Below the pieces are notes generated by a model. That model made no database searches, had not been told where the DNA came from, and worked only from the letters and a program-made list of their open reading frames with translations. A program made the position numbers and the translations under genes. From contig JAUVUZ010000008.1 in the NCBI GenBank assembly GCA_030604885.1, forward strand, positions 1 to 64,000: a DNA stretch of 64,000 nucleotides, in the 5' to 3' direction. Shown here one piece after another: positions 1-8,712 of the stretch. Each line of letters starts with the position of its first letter. The first letter of the stretch is position 1. The stretch is from Alphaproteobacteria bacterium. GTDB taxonomy: Bacteria; Pseudomonadota; Alphaproteobacteria; Rhodospirillales; Rhodospirillaceae.

Positions 1-50
1 CCCAGCCCAAAAAGCCGGGCGCTTCACACTTCAACTCAAATACACCTTCC

Positions 51-127
<77 letters not shown>

Positions 128-141
128 ACTTTACTTGATCA

Positions 142-174
142 AAGCCGTCGGAGACACCTCCGGCGGCTTTTTTC
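142..174 (+). terminator. Intrinsic terminator of tRNA-fMet
   Basis: An inverted repeat (AGCCGTCGGAG / CTCCGGCGGCT with an ACAC loop) is followed by a run of six T. It lies 15 nt after the CCA end of the tRNA, so it ends the tRNA transcript. Confidence 0.85.
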
Positions 175-255
175 ATGTCCGCCGCCCCTCAATGAAAATC
201 CCGCGAGCGCACATCGAGGCGAGCATCGCCGATGCGGGAGAGGTCGGCGGGGAAT

Positions 256-306
256 GCAATACCATAACATATCGAATTGACCGGTCCGGGCCGACGTTGA
301 TATACG
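256..306 (+). promoter_or_regulatory. Candidate promoter and upstream element of the chelatase pair
   Basis: TTGACC (277-282) is followed 18 nt later by TATACG (301-306), a plausible -35/-10 pair about 50 nt before the GTG start of the ChlD-like gene. Just upstream, positions 256-268 read GTTATGGTATTGC on the minus strand, a copy of an element repeated in this region. The same arrangement (element, then 7-8 nt, then TTGAC) occurs upstream of the TonB-dependent receptor. Its role as promoter or operator is inferred. Confidence 0.45.
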
Positions 307-357
307 CAGTGCGGGGGCGGGCTGCGGTTTGCGTGGCGGGGAGCACAGGGGGTAAGG

Positions 358-2286
358 GTGGGGGACGATGGCTCGGGTGCGGCTTCGTGCCGCGTGTATC
401 CGTTTTCGGCGATTTTGGCGCAAGAGGAGATGAAGCTCGCGCTGTTGCTGAACGCGGTGAACCCGTCGGTGGGCGGGGTGGTGGTGCGCGGGCAGAAGGG
501 GACGGCCAAATCCACCGCGGCGCGGGGGGTGCGGGCGCTCTTGCCGCGCGACGATGCCGGGCGGGTTCCGGCGTTCGTGGATTTTCCCCTCGGCGCGACC
601 GAGGACATGGTGGTCGGCTCGATCGACTTCGAGGCGGCGGTGCGCGACGGCGAGGTGCGGTTTCAGCCCGGGCTGCTGGCGCGCGCGCACCGGGGCGTGC
701 TCTACATCGACGAGGTCAACCTGCTGGACGACCATCTGGTCGACAGCATTCTCGACGCCGCCGAGACCGGCGCCAACGTGGTGGAGCGCGAGGGCCAGAG
801 CCTGCGCCACGCGGCGCGCTTCATCCTGATCGGCACGATGAACCCGGAGGAGGGGGAGCTGCGGCCACAGCTGCTCGACCGCTTCGGCCTCGCGGTGGCG
901 ATCGCGGGCGAGGCGGACCCGGCGCTGAGGGTCGAACTGCTGAAGCGCCGCGAGGCGTTCGACGCCGACCCGGAGGGCTTCCTCGCCGCCCACGCCGCCG
1001 CCGAGGCCGATCTCGCGCGCCGGGTCGGCGAGGCGCGGGCGCGCCTGCCCGAGGTGATGATCGCCAGTCATCTGGTCGGCTTCATCGTCGAGATCTGCGC
1101 CCGCAACCGCGTCGCCGGGCACCGCGCCGACATCGTCATCGCGCGCGCCGCCGCCGCGCTGGCGGCGTGGGAGGGGCGGAGCGACGTCTCGGCCGACGAC
1201 ATCCTCAAGGTCGCGCCGCTGGCGCTGCTGCACCGCATGCGCTCGGGTACCCCGGACATGCCGCCGCCGCCTCCTCCTCGTCCGCCGGAACCGGAGGAGG
1301 ACGCGGAAACTCCCGACGCGCCGCCGCCCGAAGGCGAGGCGGCGGGCGAGGAGGCTCCCGCGCCGCCACAGCAGCGCCGGGACGATGCCGCCGAGCGCCC
1401 CGAACCGTCCGACGACGATCCGCCCGAGGAAATTCAGGAGGTCGGCGCGCCGTTCGCGGTGCGCAGGATCGAACGGCGGAGCGTGGATCGGGAGTTGCGC
1501 ACCGGCTCCGGCCGCCGCTCGCGGTCGCGCTCGGCGAGCAAACAGGGGCGTTACGTCAAAAGCACCACCCGGCGCGGCCGCAACGACCTTGCCCTCGACG
1601 CGACGATCCGCGCCGCCGCGCCCTATCAGATCGTCCGTCGTGCCGCCGCCGCGCACGATCTCGCGGTGCACATCGCCGAGGGCGACATCCGCGAGAAGGT
1701 GCGCGAGCGTCGGGTGGGGAACTTCCTGCTGTTCGTGGTGGACGGCTCCGGCTCGATGGGGGCGCAGCGGCGCATGGTCGAGACCAAGGCGGCGATCCTG
1801 AGCCTGCTGCTCGACGCCTATCAGAAGCGCGACACCGTGGCGATGGTGAGCTTCCGCCATCGCGGCGCGGCGGTGGTGCTGCCGCCTACCCATTCGGTGG
1901 ATCGCGCCGCCCGGCTGTTGGCGGATCTCCCCATCGGCGGCCGCACGCCGCTGACCGCCGGGCTGGGCGCGGCCGCCAACGTGCTGCGCCGGGCGCTGCG
2001 GAAAGATCCGGCGCTGCTGCCGCTGGTGATCGTGATGACCGACGGCCGCGCCAACGCCGGAATCGGCGCCGCGCCACCCCACGAGGAGGCGTTGAAGGCC
2101 GCCGCCGCGCTCGCCGAGCGCTATCCGAGCGCGCAGTTCGTCGTCGTCGACACCGAGGCTCCGGGCGCGGTGCGCCTCGGCCTCGCGCGCAAACTCGCCG
2201 CCGCGCTGGGCGCGGCGTACGTCAAGGTCGCCGATCTTCGCGCCGAGGATCTGGTGGCCATAGCCAAGGAGCATCAAGGGTGGTGA
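358..2286 (+). CDS. ChlD/BchD-like AAA+ and VWA chelatase subunit (probable cobaltochelatase)
   Basis: This 642-aa protein combines an N-terminal AAA+ ATPase domain with a C-terminal von Willebrand A domain. The ATPase carries Walker [10 protein letters not shown] (about residues 45-53) and Walker [11 protein letters not shown] (about 116). The VWA domain starts near residue 455 and has the MIDAS motif DGSGS and a later MTDGRAN. A Pro/Glu/Asp-rich linker at about 300-360 is typical of the D subunit. Unlike many BchD proteins, the Walker motifs look intact. With the ChlI-like gene downstream and cobN at 14.7 kb it probably forms the ATPase part of an aerobic cobaltochelatase (CobN-ChlID type). 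No other bch genes are present, so bacteriochlorophyll synthesis is less likely. The start is GTG 358 behind AGGGGG; the end overlaps the next gene. Confidence 0.8.
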   Translation: MGDDGSGAASCRVYPFSAILAQEEMKLALLLNAVNPSVGGVVVRGQKGTAKSTAARGVRALLPRDDAGRVPAFVDFPLGATEDMVVGSIDFEAAVRDGEVRFQPGLLARAHRGVLYIDEVNLLDDHLVDSILDAAETGANVVEREGQSLRHAARFILIGTMNPEEGELRPQLLDRFGLAVAIAGEADPALRVELLKRREAFDADPEGFLAAHAAAEADLARRVGEARARLPEVMIASHLVGFIVEICARNRVAGHRADIVIARAAAALAAWEGRSDVSADDILKVAPLALLHRMRSGTPDMPPPPPPRPPEPEEDAETPDAPPPEGEAAGEEAPAPPQQRRDDAAERPEPSDDDPPEEIQEVGAPFAVRRIERRSVDRELRTGSGRRSRSRSASKQGRYVKSTTRRGRNDLALDATIRAAAPYQIVRRAAAAHDLAVHIAEGDIREKVRERRVGNFLLFVVDGSGSMGAQRRMVETKAAILSLLLDAYQKRDTVAMVSFRHRGAAVVLPPTHSVDRAARLLADLPIGGRTPLTAGLGAAANVLRRALRKDPALLPLVIVMTDGRANAGIGAAPPHEEALKAAAALAERYPSAQFVVVDTEAPGAVRLGLARKLAAALGAAYVKVADLRAEDLVAIAKEHQGW

Positions 2287-3299
2287 GCATCGACACCGCG
2301 TCCCCGGCCGTCTATCCGTTCGTCGCCATCGTCGGGCAGGAGACGCTGAAGCAGAGCCTGATCCTCAACGTCGTCAACCCCGGCCTCTCGGGGGTGCTGA
2401 TCCGCGGCGAGAAGGGCACCGCCAAATCCACCGCGGTGCGCGCGCTCGCCGACCTGCTGCCGGAGATCGCGGTGGTCGAGGGCGACCCCTTTCAGAGCGA
2501 TCCGGCCGACCCGCGCGGCATGGCGCCCGAGGTGCGCGCCCGCTTCGCGGCGGGCGAGGCGCTGCCGGTGCGGCGGCGCAAGGTGCGGGTGGTCGAACTG
2601 CCGATTTCCGCCACCGAGGATCGCGTCGTCGGTACCCTCGATCTCGAAACCGCGCTCAAGGAGGGCCGCAAAACCATCGAGCCGGGCCTGCTCGCCGCCG
2701 CCAACCGGGGCTTGCTGTACGTCGACGAGGTCAACTTGCTGGACGACCACGTGGTCGACGTGCTGCTGGATTCCGCCGCGATGGGGGTGAACACCATCGA
2801 GCGCGAGGGGATCAGCTTCTCGCATCCGGCGCGCTTCACCCTGATCGGCACGATGAACCCGGAGGAGGGCGACCTGCGGCCGCAGCTCCTCGACCGCTTC
2901 GGCCTGTGCGTGCAGGTGGAGGGGCTGACCACCCCGGCGGAGCGGGTCGAGGTGGTGAAGCGCCGCGCCGCCTACGAGGACGACCCGGACGCCTTCGCCG
3001 CGCGCTGGGCGGAGGAGACGGCGCAACTCCGCGACAAGGTGGCGGCGGCGATCGCGCTGTGCCCGCAGGTGACGGCGTCCGACGCGATCCTGTTCGCGAT
3101 CGCCGAACGCGCGCTCAAGCTCGGGGTGGACGGTCACCGCAGCGACATCGTCATGCTCAAGGCCGCCAAGGCCCTCGCCGCCTGGGGCGGGCGCGAGGAG
3201 GTGACGCCCGCCGACGTCGAGCGCGCCGCGGCCCTCGCCCTGCCGCACCGCATGCGGCGCAAGCCGTTCGAGGAGATCCTCGGCCCCCACGCGGCCTGA
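2280..3299 (+). CDS. ChlI/BchI-like AAA+ chelatase ATPase subunit (probable cobaltochelatase)
   Basis: This 339-aa AAA+ ATPase has Walker [10 protein letters not shown] (about residue 42), Walker [11 protein letters not shown] (about 146) and the chelatase-I signature [20 protein letters not shown]. Length and domain order match Mg-chelatase subunit I. It should form a hexamer that works with the ChlD-like partner to drive metal insertion by a CobN-type subunit. The ORF track fuses it to a long upstream shadow. The real start is GTG 2280 (or the adjacent GTG 2283), 8-11 nt after AAGGAG, overlapping the upstream stop. Cobalt rather than magnesium is inferred from cobN and the B12 genes in the same region. 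Confidence 0.8.
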   Translation: MVSIDTASPAVYPFVAIVGQETLKQSLILNVVNPGLSGVLIRGEKGTAKSTAVRALADLLPEIAVVEGDPFQSDPADPRGMAPEVRARFAAGEALPVRRRKVRVVELPISATEDRVVGTLDLETALKEGRKTIEPGLLAAANRGLLYVDEVNLLDDHVVDVLLDSAAMGVNTIEREGISFSHPARFTLIGTMNPEEGDLRPQLLDRFGLCVQVEGLTTPAERVEVVKRRAAYEDDPDAFAARWAEETAQLRDKVAAAIALCPQVTASDAILFAIAERALKLGVDGHRSDIVMLKAAKALAAWGGREEVTPADVERAAALALPHRMRRKPFEEILGPHAA

Positions 3300-3301
3300 G
3301 G

Positions 3302-3344
3302 GCGGAGGCGGCGGCGGGCCTGGGTCATCCGCCGCCGCCTCCGC
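3302..3344 (+). terminator. Strong hairpin after the chelatase pair
   Basis: A perfect 16-bp inverted repeat (GCGGAGGCGGCGGCGG and its complement) with an 11-nt loop follows the ChlI-like stop codon directly. There is no clear T run, so it may act as a mRNA 3' end stabiliser or a Rho-linked end rather than a classic intrinsic terminator. Confidence 0.5.
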
Positions 3345-3382
3345 AATTGACACGCCGGTCGGCTTCGGCTAGCCCGGACGAC

Positions 3383-3395
3383 GTTATAGTGTTGC
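3383..3395 (+). promoter_or_regulatory. GTTATAGTGTTGC element / -10 upstream of hmuT-like gene
   Basis: The sequence contains TATAGT (3385-3390), five of six matches to a -10 box, about 18 nt before the ATG of the ABC binding protein. The surrounding 16 nt GTTATAGTGTTGCATT match the minus-strand element at 253-268 with two differences. No good -35 hexamer is seen at 17 nt. It may be a -10 box, a repressor site, or both. Confidence 0.4.
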
Positions 3396-3408
3396 ATTGG
3401 GGGACGCG

Positions 3409-4251
3409 ATGGGAAGGCTGGGGAGTGCGCTGGCGGGGATCGTCGGCTGGGCGATGCTGGCCGCCACGGCCCAGGCCGGGGAGCGGATCGTCAGCCTCGG
3501 CGGTTCGATCACCGAAACCGTGGCGGCCTTGGGATTCGCCGACGCCATCGTCGGCGTCGACCAGAGCAGCCTGCGCCCGCCCGAGGTGACGAAGCGGGTG
3601 CCGCGCGTCGGCAGCCCCCGCGCGGTGCCGCTGGAGGCGATTCTGGCGGTGTCGCCGACGGTGGTGGTGACCTATGCGGATCTTCAGCCGCCCGAGGCGA
3701 TCCCCAGCCTGAAATCCCTCGGCATCCGGGTGGTGACGGTGCCGCGCCGCCCGGACGTGGAGGCGGCGCGGCAAAAGGTTCTCGCCATCGCCGAGGGGCT
3801 GGGGGCGCCGGAACGCGGCCGCGCGCTGCTCGCCGACATCGACCGGGACCTCGCCTGGCCCGACGCCCTGCCGCGCCCGGCGCGCAAGGCGCGGGTGCTG
3901 TTCATCCAGAGCATGGGCAACGGGCCGCTGATGATTTCCGGCACCGGCACCACCGCGGCGGCGCTGCTGGAGGCCGCCGGGGTGGACAACGCGGTGACCG
4001 CGTTCGAAGGCTATCGTCCGCTGAACGCCGAGGCGATGCTGGCCATCGACCCGGACACGATCGTGATCCTCAAGCGCGCCCTCGACCGCATCGGCGGTCC
4101 GGCGGGGCTGGCCGCCTCGCCCGGGCTGGGCGACACCCGGGCGGTGCGCGAGAACCGCCTGGTGATGTCCGATGACGCCGCCTTTCTCGGCCTCGGCCCC
4201 GGGTTCGGCGTGGCGGTGCGGGAACTGCGCGAAGCGGTGTACGGCCGATGA
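3409..4251 (+). CDS. hmuT: Periplasmic binding protein of HmuT (heme) type ABC importer
   Basis: This 280-aa protein has an N-terminal signal peptide (hydrophobic stretch ending TAQA, about residue 23) and the class III binding-protein fold. The features RIVSLGGSITETV near the mature start, a MISGTGTTAAALLEAAG stretch and FEGYRPL near the C-terminus are typical of HmuT hemin-binding proteins rather than classical BtuF. It is the first gene of a three-gene operon with permease and ATPase. Location among B12 genes leaves corrinoid as an alternative ligand. The ATG at 3409 behind GGGGGA is preferred over the upstream TTG 3397 because it gives a clean signal peptide. The stop overlaps the permease start (ATGA). 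Confidence 0.75.
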   Translation: MGRLGSALAGIVGWAMLAATAQAGERIVSLGGSITETVAALGFADAIVGVDQSSLRPPEVTKRVPRVGSPRAVPLEAILAVSPTVVVTYADLQPPEAIPSLKSLGIRVVTVPRRPDVEAARQKVLAIAEGLGAPERGRALLADIDRDLAWPDALPRPARKARVLFIQSMGNGPLMISGTGTTAAALLEAAGVDNAVTAFEGYRPLNAEAMLAIDPDTIVILKRALDRIGGPAGLAASPGLGDTRAVRENRLVMSDDAAFLGLGPGFGVAVRELREAVYGR

Positions 4252-5315
4252 TCGGGGCGCTGCGCAGCCGCATGGCCGCCGCCGAGGGCGGCGAGGCCCG
4301 GGCCTACGCGCTGCTGGCGGCGGCGCTGCTGGCGGCCCTCGGCGTCAACTTGTCCGCCGGGGCGCTGCACGTGCCGCTGGAGGCGATGCTGCGGGTGTTC
4401 GCCGCCGCGCTCGGCCTCGCCGAGCCGCGCGCGGCGGACCGGATTTTCGAGGTGGTGCTGCTGGACGTTCGCCTGCCGCGCCTCGCCATGGCGTGCGTGG
4501 TGGGCGCCACCCTCGGGGTTTCCGGCGCGGCGATGCAGGGGGTGCTGCGCAACCCGCTGGCCGAGCCGGGCCTGCTCGGCACCACCAGCGGCGCGGCCCT
4601 CGGCGCGGTGGCGGCGATCGTGCTGGAAGGCTGGCTGACGCGACGGCACGATTTCGCCCACCTGCTGGTGCCCGGCGCGGCGTTCGGCGGCGCCCTGGCG
4701 GCCACCCTGGTGGTGGTGGCGGTGGCGCGCGCCGTGGCTCTGCCGAGCGCGGCGACGCTGCTGCTCACCGGCATCGCCATCAACGCCCTGTCCGGCTCCG
4801 CCATCGGCCTGCTGATCTCCATCGCCAACGACGAACAGCTGCGCAACCTCACCTTCTGGATGATGGGCAGCCTCGCCAACGCCAACCGCGCCCATACCCT
4901 GGTGGTGGCGCTGGCGGGCGGGCTGGGGGCGTTCGCGGTCTATCGCCACGCCCTGGCCCTGGACGCCGCCACCCTCGGCGACGACGTGGCGGGGCACCTC
5001 GGCCTCGATCCGGTGGCGGTGCGCGGCCGGGTTCTGGCGGCGGTGGCGCTGGCGGTGGGGGCGAGCGTGGCGTTCGTCGGCATGGTCGGCTTCGTCGGCC
5101 TGGTGGCGCCGCATCTGGTGCGGCTGATGCTGGGGGCGCGGCACCGGCTGGTGATCCCCGCGGCGGCGCTGCTGGGGGCGACCCTGGTGCTGCTGGCGGA
5201 TCTCGCGGCGCGCACCGCGGTCGCCCCGGCGGAACTGCCGCTCGGGGTGCTCACCGGGTTGATCGGCGGGCCGTTCCTGCTGTGGCTGCTGATGCGCGGG
5301 GGGATGGACAAATGA
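4248..5315 (+). CDS. hmuU: FecCD-family permease (HmuU-type)
   Basis: This 355-aa integral membrane protein of the FecCD/BtuC family has about 8-10 hydrophobic segments. The family motifs RLPRLAMACVVGATLGVSGA and GMVGFVGLVAPHLVRL are present; the latter includes the coupling region to the ATPase. It forms the inner-membrane channel for the HmuT-type binding protein. It overlaps both neighbours by 4 nt, so translational coupling in one operon is likely. Heme or another tetrapyrrole is the likely cargo; the permease itself does not distinguish heme, siderophore and cobalamin. Confidence 0.8.
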   Translation: MIGALRSRMAAAEGGEARAYALLAAALLAALGVNLSAGALHVPLEAMLRVFAAALGLAEPRAADRIFEVVLLDVRLPRLAMACVVGATLGVSGAAMQGVLRNPLAEPGLLGTTSGAALGAVAAIVLEGWLTRRHDFAHLLVPGAAFGGALAATLVVVAVARAVALPSAATLLLTGIAINALSGSAIGLLISIANDEQLRNLTFWMMGSLANANRAHTLVVALAGGLGAFAVYRHALALDAATLGDDVAGHLGLDPVAVRGRVLAAVALAVGASVAFVGMVGFVGLVAPHLVRLMLGARHRLVIPAAALLGATLVLLADLAARTAVAPAELPLGVLTGLIGGPFLLWLLMRGGMDK

Positions 5316-6091
5316 TCTCCGCCCGCGGCATCACCGTGCGGCGCGGCGGCCGCACCCTGCTCGACGGTGTCGACCTGGACGCCGCGCCCGGCAGCCTCAC
5401 CGCCATCGTCGGCCCCAACGGCGCGGGCAAATCGACCCTGCTCAAGGTCGTGACCGGCGACCTGGCCCCCGACGCGGGCACCGTGGCGGTGCTCGGCCGC
5501 GACCTCGGCGCGTGGCCGCGGCGGGAGATCGCGCGCCGCCGCGCGGTGTTGCCGCAGGGCATCGCCCTCGCCTTCGCCTTCCGTGCCCGCGACGTGGTGC
5601 GCCTGGGCCGCCTGCCGTTCGGGTCCGGCCGCGACGACCGCGCGCTCGCCGATGCCGCCCTCGCCGAGGTGGGCCTCGCCGACCGGGCCGCCGAACTCTA
5701 CCCCAACCTGTCGGGCGGCGAGCAGCGGCGGGTGCAGTACGCGCGGGTGCTGGCGCAGATCGCCGAGGCCTCGGCGGCGGGCGAGGGGCTGCTGCTGCTC
5801 GACGAACCCACCGCCAACCTCGACCCGGCCCACGGCCTCGGCGTGCTCGCCCACGCCCGCAGGCTCGCCGACCGGGGGCTGACGGTGGTGGCGGTGGTCC
5901 ACGACATCAACCTCGCGACGCCGTTCGCCGACCGCTTCGTCGGTCTGCGCGGCGGGCGGGTGCGGTTTGCCGGACCGGCGGCGGAGACCGTCACCGCCGC
6001 CAATCTCGAAGACCTGTTCGGCGTGACGGCGGTGGTGACGCCGCATCCGGTTCACGCCTGCCCGATGGTGGCCTTCGTGGCGCCGGTGTGA
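5312..6091 (+). CDS. hmuV: ABC transporter ATP-binding protein (HmuV-type)
   Basis: This 259-aa ABC ATPase has Walker A GPNGAGKST (near residue 34), the signature LSGGEQRRVQYARVLAQ, Walker B LLLLDEPTANLD and switch His in VVHDINLA. The GGEQ-R-V-ARVLAQ form of the signature is characteristic of HmuV heme importers. The start ATG overlaps the permease stop. The ORF track extends it upstream through a shadow. A short inverted repeat (CCGGTG/CACCGG, 6094-6108) follows without a T run. Confidence 0.8.
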   Translation: MISARGITVRRGGRTLLDGVDLDAAPGSLTAIVGPNGAGKSTLLKVVTGDLAPDAGTVAVLGRDLGAWPRREIARRRAVLPQGIALAFAFRARDVVRLGRLPFGSGRDDRALADAALAEVGLADRAAELYPNLSGGEQRRVQYARVLAQIAEASAAGEGLLLLDEPTANLDPAHGLGVLAHARRLADRGLTVVAVVHDINLATPFADRFVGLRGGRVRFAGPAAETVTAANLEDLFGVTAVVTPHPVHACPMVAFVAPV

Positions 6092-6115
6092 CCCCGGTGC
6101 CACACCGGCACGGAT

Positions 6116-6141
6116 AGAATACTATAACATAACATTTGACT
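6116..6141 (+). promoter_or_regulatory. Recurrent element followed by TTGACT upstream of the TonB receptor
   Basis: Positions 6116-6128 read GTTATAGTATTCT on the minus strand, and TTGACT begins 7 nt downstream on the plus strand. This mirrors the element/TTGACC arrangement before the chelatase pair. A candidate -10 (TAGTAT, 6164-6169) is at a poor 22-nt spacing, so the promoter call is weak. No cobalamin riboswitch precedes this receptor gene, unlike many btuB genes. Confidence 0.4.
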
Positions 6142-6265
6142 CGTGCCGTCGACCGTCGCGCCCTAGTATGCGGCCGCCGGAGAGGGCGCGCGGGGGTGCG
6201 CCGTCCCGGTTTCGCGGGGCCGTGGGGAAACGGCCCCACACACCGTGTATGGGGGAGGACACCCG

Positions 6266-8197
6266 ATGACTTTCGGATTCGCGTCGCCGCGGGCGATGCT
6301 GTGCGCGGGCGTCGCCGCGCTGGCGGTTGCGCCGGGCGCGGCGCTGGCGCAGCAGGCGCAGGACCTGGGCGAGATGGTGATTTCGGCCAACCGCGTCGCC
6401 ACCGACGCCAACAAGGTGGGCAGCTCGGTGACCGTGATCACCGCCGCCGACCTCGAGAAGAAGCAGGCGGCGACGCTGGAGGACGTGCTCAAGGACGTGC
6501 CCGGCCTCTACGTCTATTCCAACGGCAACTCGCGCAACAACACCCGCTTCAAGCTGCGCGGCTACGATTCCGGCCGGGTTCTGGTGCTGGTCGACGGCGT
6601 CAAGATCGACAACCAGGCGAGCCAGATGTACGACCGCCCGTACAACCACCTCCAGGCCGCCGACATCGACCGCGTCGAGATCCTGCGCGGCAATCAGAGC
6701 TCGCTCTACGGCTCCGACGCCATCGGCGGCGTGATCTCGATCACCACCAAGTCGGGCAAGGCCGCCGGCAAGATCATCGAGGGCGTCGCCACCGCCGAGA
6801 TCGGCTCGTTCGTCACCCGCAGCTCCTCGCTCTCCGCCTGGGGCCGCTATGGCGACGTCTACTACAAGGCCTCGGGCGCCGCCCTCGCCACCCACGGCGA
6901 CGACAACCGCCCGATGGTCCCCCCGGAAGAAAGCGACGGTTCGAAGAGCGTCAACACCGACTTCAAGATCGGCGCCGACGTGGTCAAGGACCTGGGCGTC
7001 CTCGACCTCCTCAATATCGAGGGCACCCACAACCGGATGCGGGGCGACGCCGAATACGACACCGCCACTTCCGCCACCGACACCGAGGGCTTCCTCCACC
7101 AGAAAACCGAGACCTCCAGCGCCAAGCTCAACGCCAAGATGTTCGACGGCGTGCTCGACAACACCTTCACCGCGAGCCGCATGGACGCCTACGTCGTCGC
7201 CCGCTCCAATCGGTATTCCGGCACCCTCAACCGCTACTGGGGCGACTTGCAGAAATACGAATATCAGGGCGTGCTGAAGCCGCTGGACGGGCATTCGCTG
7301 GTGTTCGGCGCGGATCAGGAGCGCGACCACTTCCGCACCCGCACCTCGACCGCGGCGCAGACCCAGGCGCTGGTCAACTCGTCGGTGTTCGGCGACTACG
7401 CCGTCGACCTGTTCGAGAACCTCACCCTCAGCGCGGGCATGCGCCAGTACTACCACGACACCTTCGGCAGCAACACCACCTACCGCACCACCGCGTCGTA
7501 TCGCGTGCCCGAAACCGGCACCCGCGTCCACGGCAGCTACGGCACCGGTTTCAAGGCGCCCACCCTGGTGCAGGCCCTCTACAACCGCTCCACCGCCGTC
7601 GCCGCCGGATTCGACGAGACCGTGAACCCCGAGGAATCCCGCGGCTACGACGTGGGCGTCGAGCAGTCGCTGCTCGACGGCCGCCTGGTGGTGGACGTGA
7701 CCTTCTTCAACAACCGCATGACCGACGCGATCGAATCCCGCGGCCCCACCGCCAACCGCTACTACGTCAACATCGGTTCGGTGCGCAACATGGGCTTCGA
7801 GACCAGCGCCGACTTCGAGGTGAGCGACGAGGTGACCCTGACCGGCACCTACACCTTCACCCAGTCGCGCGACAACGCCACCGGCCTCCAGATCGACCAG
7901 GCGCCGGTGCACCAGGGATCGATGCGGGTGTCCTATGCGCCGCACGCGGTGGAGGGACTCGACACCTGGGTGCGGATGACCGCCGCGGGCAAGAGCTTCG
8001 ACACCCCGAGCACCGCGCTCGGCCGCCGAAAGCTCGACGGCTGGGCCACCTTCGACCTCGGCGCCGACTACAAGATCGACCAGACCTTCAGCGTCTACGG
8101 CCGGGTCGAGAACCTGTTGGACAAGGATTACGGCCAGATGTACGGCTTCGAGAACGCCGGGGTCGGCGCCTACACCGGCGTTCGCGCCAAGTTCTGA
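6266..8197 (+). CDS. TonB-dependent outer membrane receptor, BtuB-like
   Basis: The protein is 643 aa with a signal peptide (hydrophobic core, cleavage likely after ALA near residue 29), a TonB-box-like segment DLGEMVISA, a plug domain to about residue 150 (RGYDSGRVLVLVDGVKI, ILRGNQSSLYGSDAIGG) and a 22-strand beta-barrel ending in aromatic Phe. The plug resembles BtuB. A FKAPTL/NPEES region resembles the FRAP/NPNL segment seen in heme and B12 receptors. It follows the hmuTUV-type operon and probably supplies it with heme or a corrinoid through energy from TonB/ExbBD, which are not in the window. The start ATG 6266 sits 6 nt after GGGGGAGGA, better than the GTG 6245 in the track. Confidence 0.8.
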   Translation: MTFGFASPRAMLCAGVAALAVAPGAALAQQAQDLGEMVISANRVATDANKVGSSVTVITAADLEKKQAATLEDVLKDVPGLYVYSNGNSRNNTRFKLRGYDSGRVLVLVDGVKIDNQASQMYDRPYNHLQAADIDRVEILRGNQSSLYGSDAIGGVISITTKSGKAAGKIIEGVATAEIGSFVTRSSSLSAWGRYGDVYYKASGAALATHGDDNRPMVPPEESDGSKSVNTDFKIGADVVKDLGVLDLLNIEGTHNRMRGDAEYDTATSATDTEGFLHQKTETSSAKLNAKMFDGVLDNTFTASRMDAYVVARSNRYSGTLNRYWGDLQKYEYQGVLKPLDGHSLVFGADQERDHFRTRTSTAAQTQALVNSSVFGDYAVDLFENLTLSAGMRQYYHDTFGSNTTYRTTASYRVPETGTRVHGSYGTGFKAPTLVQALYNRSTAVAAGFDETVNPEESRGYDVGVEQSLLDGRLVVDVTFFNNRMTDAIESRGPTANRYYVNIGSVRNMGFETSADFEVSDEVTLTGTYTFTQSRDNATGLQIDQAPVHQGSMRVSYAPHAVEGLDTWVRMTAAGKSFDTPSTALGRRKLDGWATFDLGADYKIDQTFSVYGRVENLLDKDYGQMYGFENAGVGAYTGVRAKF

Positions 8198-8223
8198 TCC
8201 CCCGGCCGACCGCTGCCGTTTGC

Positions 8224-8252
8224 CGCCGCCGCCCCTCCCCGGGGCGGCGGCG
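8224..8252 (+). terminator. Hairpin after the TonB receptor
   Basis: A perfect 12-bp GC inverted repeat with loop TCCCC lies 27 nt after the receptor stop. The following sequence has only a short T stretch, so termination strength is uncertain. Confidence 0.55.
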
Positions 8253-8288
8253 TGCGTTTGTGGGGATGCGCAAGGCCTCCGGGTTCGG

Positions 8289-8320
8289 TTGACGGGGTGG
8301 ATGTGTGATGTTATTACATC
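8289..8320 (+). promoter_or_regulatory. Promoter with overlapping dyad ahead of the mut riboswitch
   Basis: TTGACG (8289-8294), a 17-nt spacer and TATTAC (8312-8317) form a well-spaced promoter. The -10 lies inside the inverted repeat GATGTTATTACATC (8307-8320), which resembles Zur-type operators of Proteobacteria (ATGTTAT...). Transcripts would start just upstream of the cobalamin riboswitch. Repressor binding is inferred only. Confidence 0.55.
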
Positions 8321-8324
8321 CGCG

Positions 8325-8505
8325 CACGACGGTCCCCGCCTTGGGGCGGGGCCATGAGGGAACCCGGTGGAAATCCGGGGCTGCCCCCGCAACTGTCAGC
8401 GAGGAGTTGCCGCCCACAGTCGCCACTGACGCCCCGGACGACCGGGGAGCCGGGAAGGCGGGCGGCCGCGACGATCCGCGAGCCAGGAGACCTGCCGTCG
8501 TGCGC
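8325..8505 (+). promoter_or_regulatory. Cobalamin riboswitch upstream of mutA
   Basis: The conserved B12-element blocks are present in order: GGGAACCCGGTGGAAATCC, CCCCGCAACTGT, GCCACTG, GGGAAGGC and the B12 box GAGCCAGGAGACCTGCC (about 8480-8496). It sits on the plus strand between a promoter at 8.29 kb and mutA at 8713, so it should control mutAB-meaB. A further hairpin (GGGGC/GCCCC, about 8518-8533) follows, without a T run, so control of translation or a Rho-type mechanism is as likely as intrinsic termination. The limits given are approximate. Confidence 0.9.
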
Positions 8506-8643
8506 GTACCCACCCAAGGGGCGGGGAGGCCCCACGGGAACGGGACATCGGCGGCGACGCCGGGGTCCGCAGTCGGTCGCTCCATTGGGGGAGAGGGCCG
8601 GTTCGCGGCGGCGGTCGCGGGTTGCGTTGGGGGATGGGGCAGT

Positions 8644-8656
8644 GATGTTATGTAAC
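8644..8656 (+). promoter_or_regulatory. Second GTTAT dyad between riboswitch and mutA
   Basis: GATGTTATGTAAC contains the dyad GTTA-TG-TAAC and repeats the GATGTTAT half-site of the upstream promoter dyad at 8307. It lies about 57 nt before the mutA start. It could be a second operator or a riboswitch-independent internal promoter (TATGTA as -10). Neither is demonstrated. Confidence 0.3.
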
Positions 8657-8712
8657 GCTAGAACATACCTGACTCGATTGCCGATGGCACATCAGCCCTG
8701 CATGGAGTGGGA

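Noticed and set aside
135-2279. N-terminal 715 residues of the 135..3299 ORF
   Set aside because: Shadow frame of the ChlD-like gene (Arg/Gly/Ala-rich). Only the part from 2280 onwards, the ChlI-like ATPase, is real.
358-3299. Bacteriochlorophyll Mg-chelatase (bchID)
   Set aside because: No other bch, puf or carotenoid genes in the window, and cobN and B12 riboswitches lie nearby; cobalt chelation is the better reading, though not proven.
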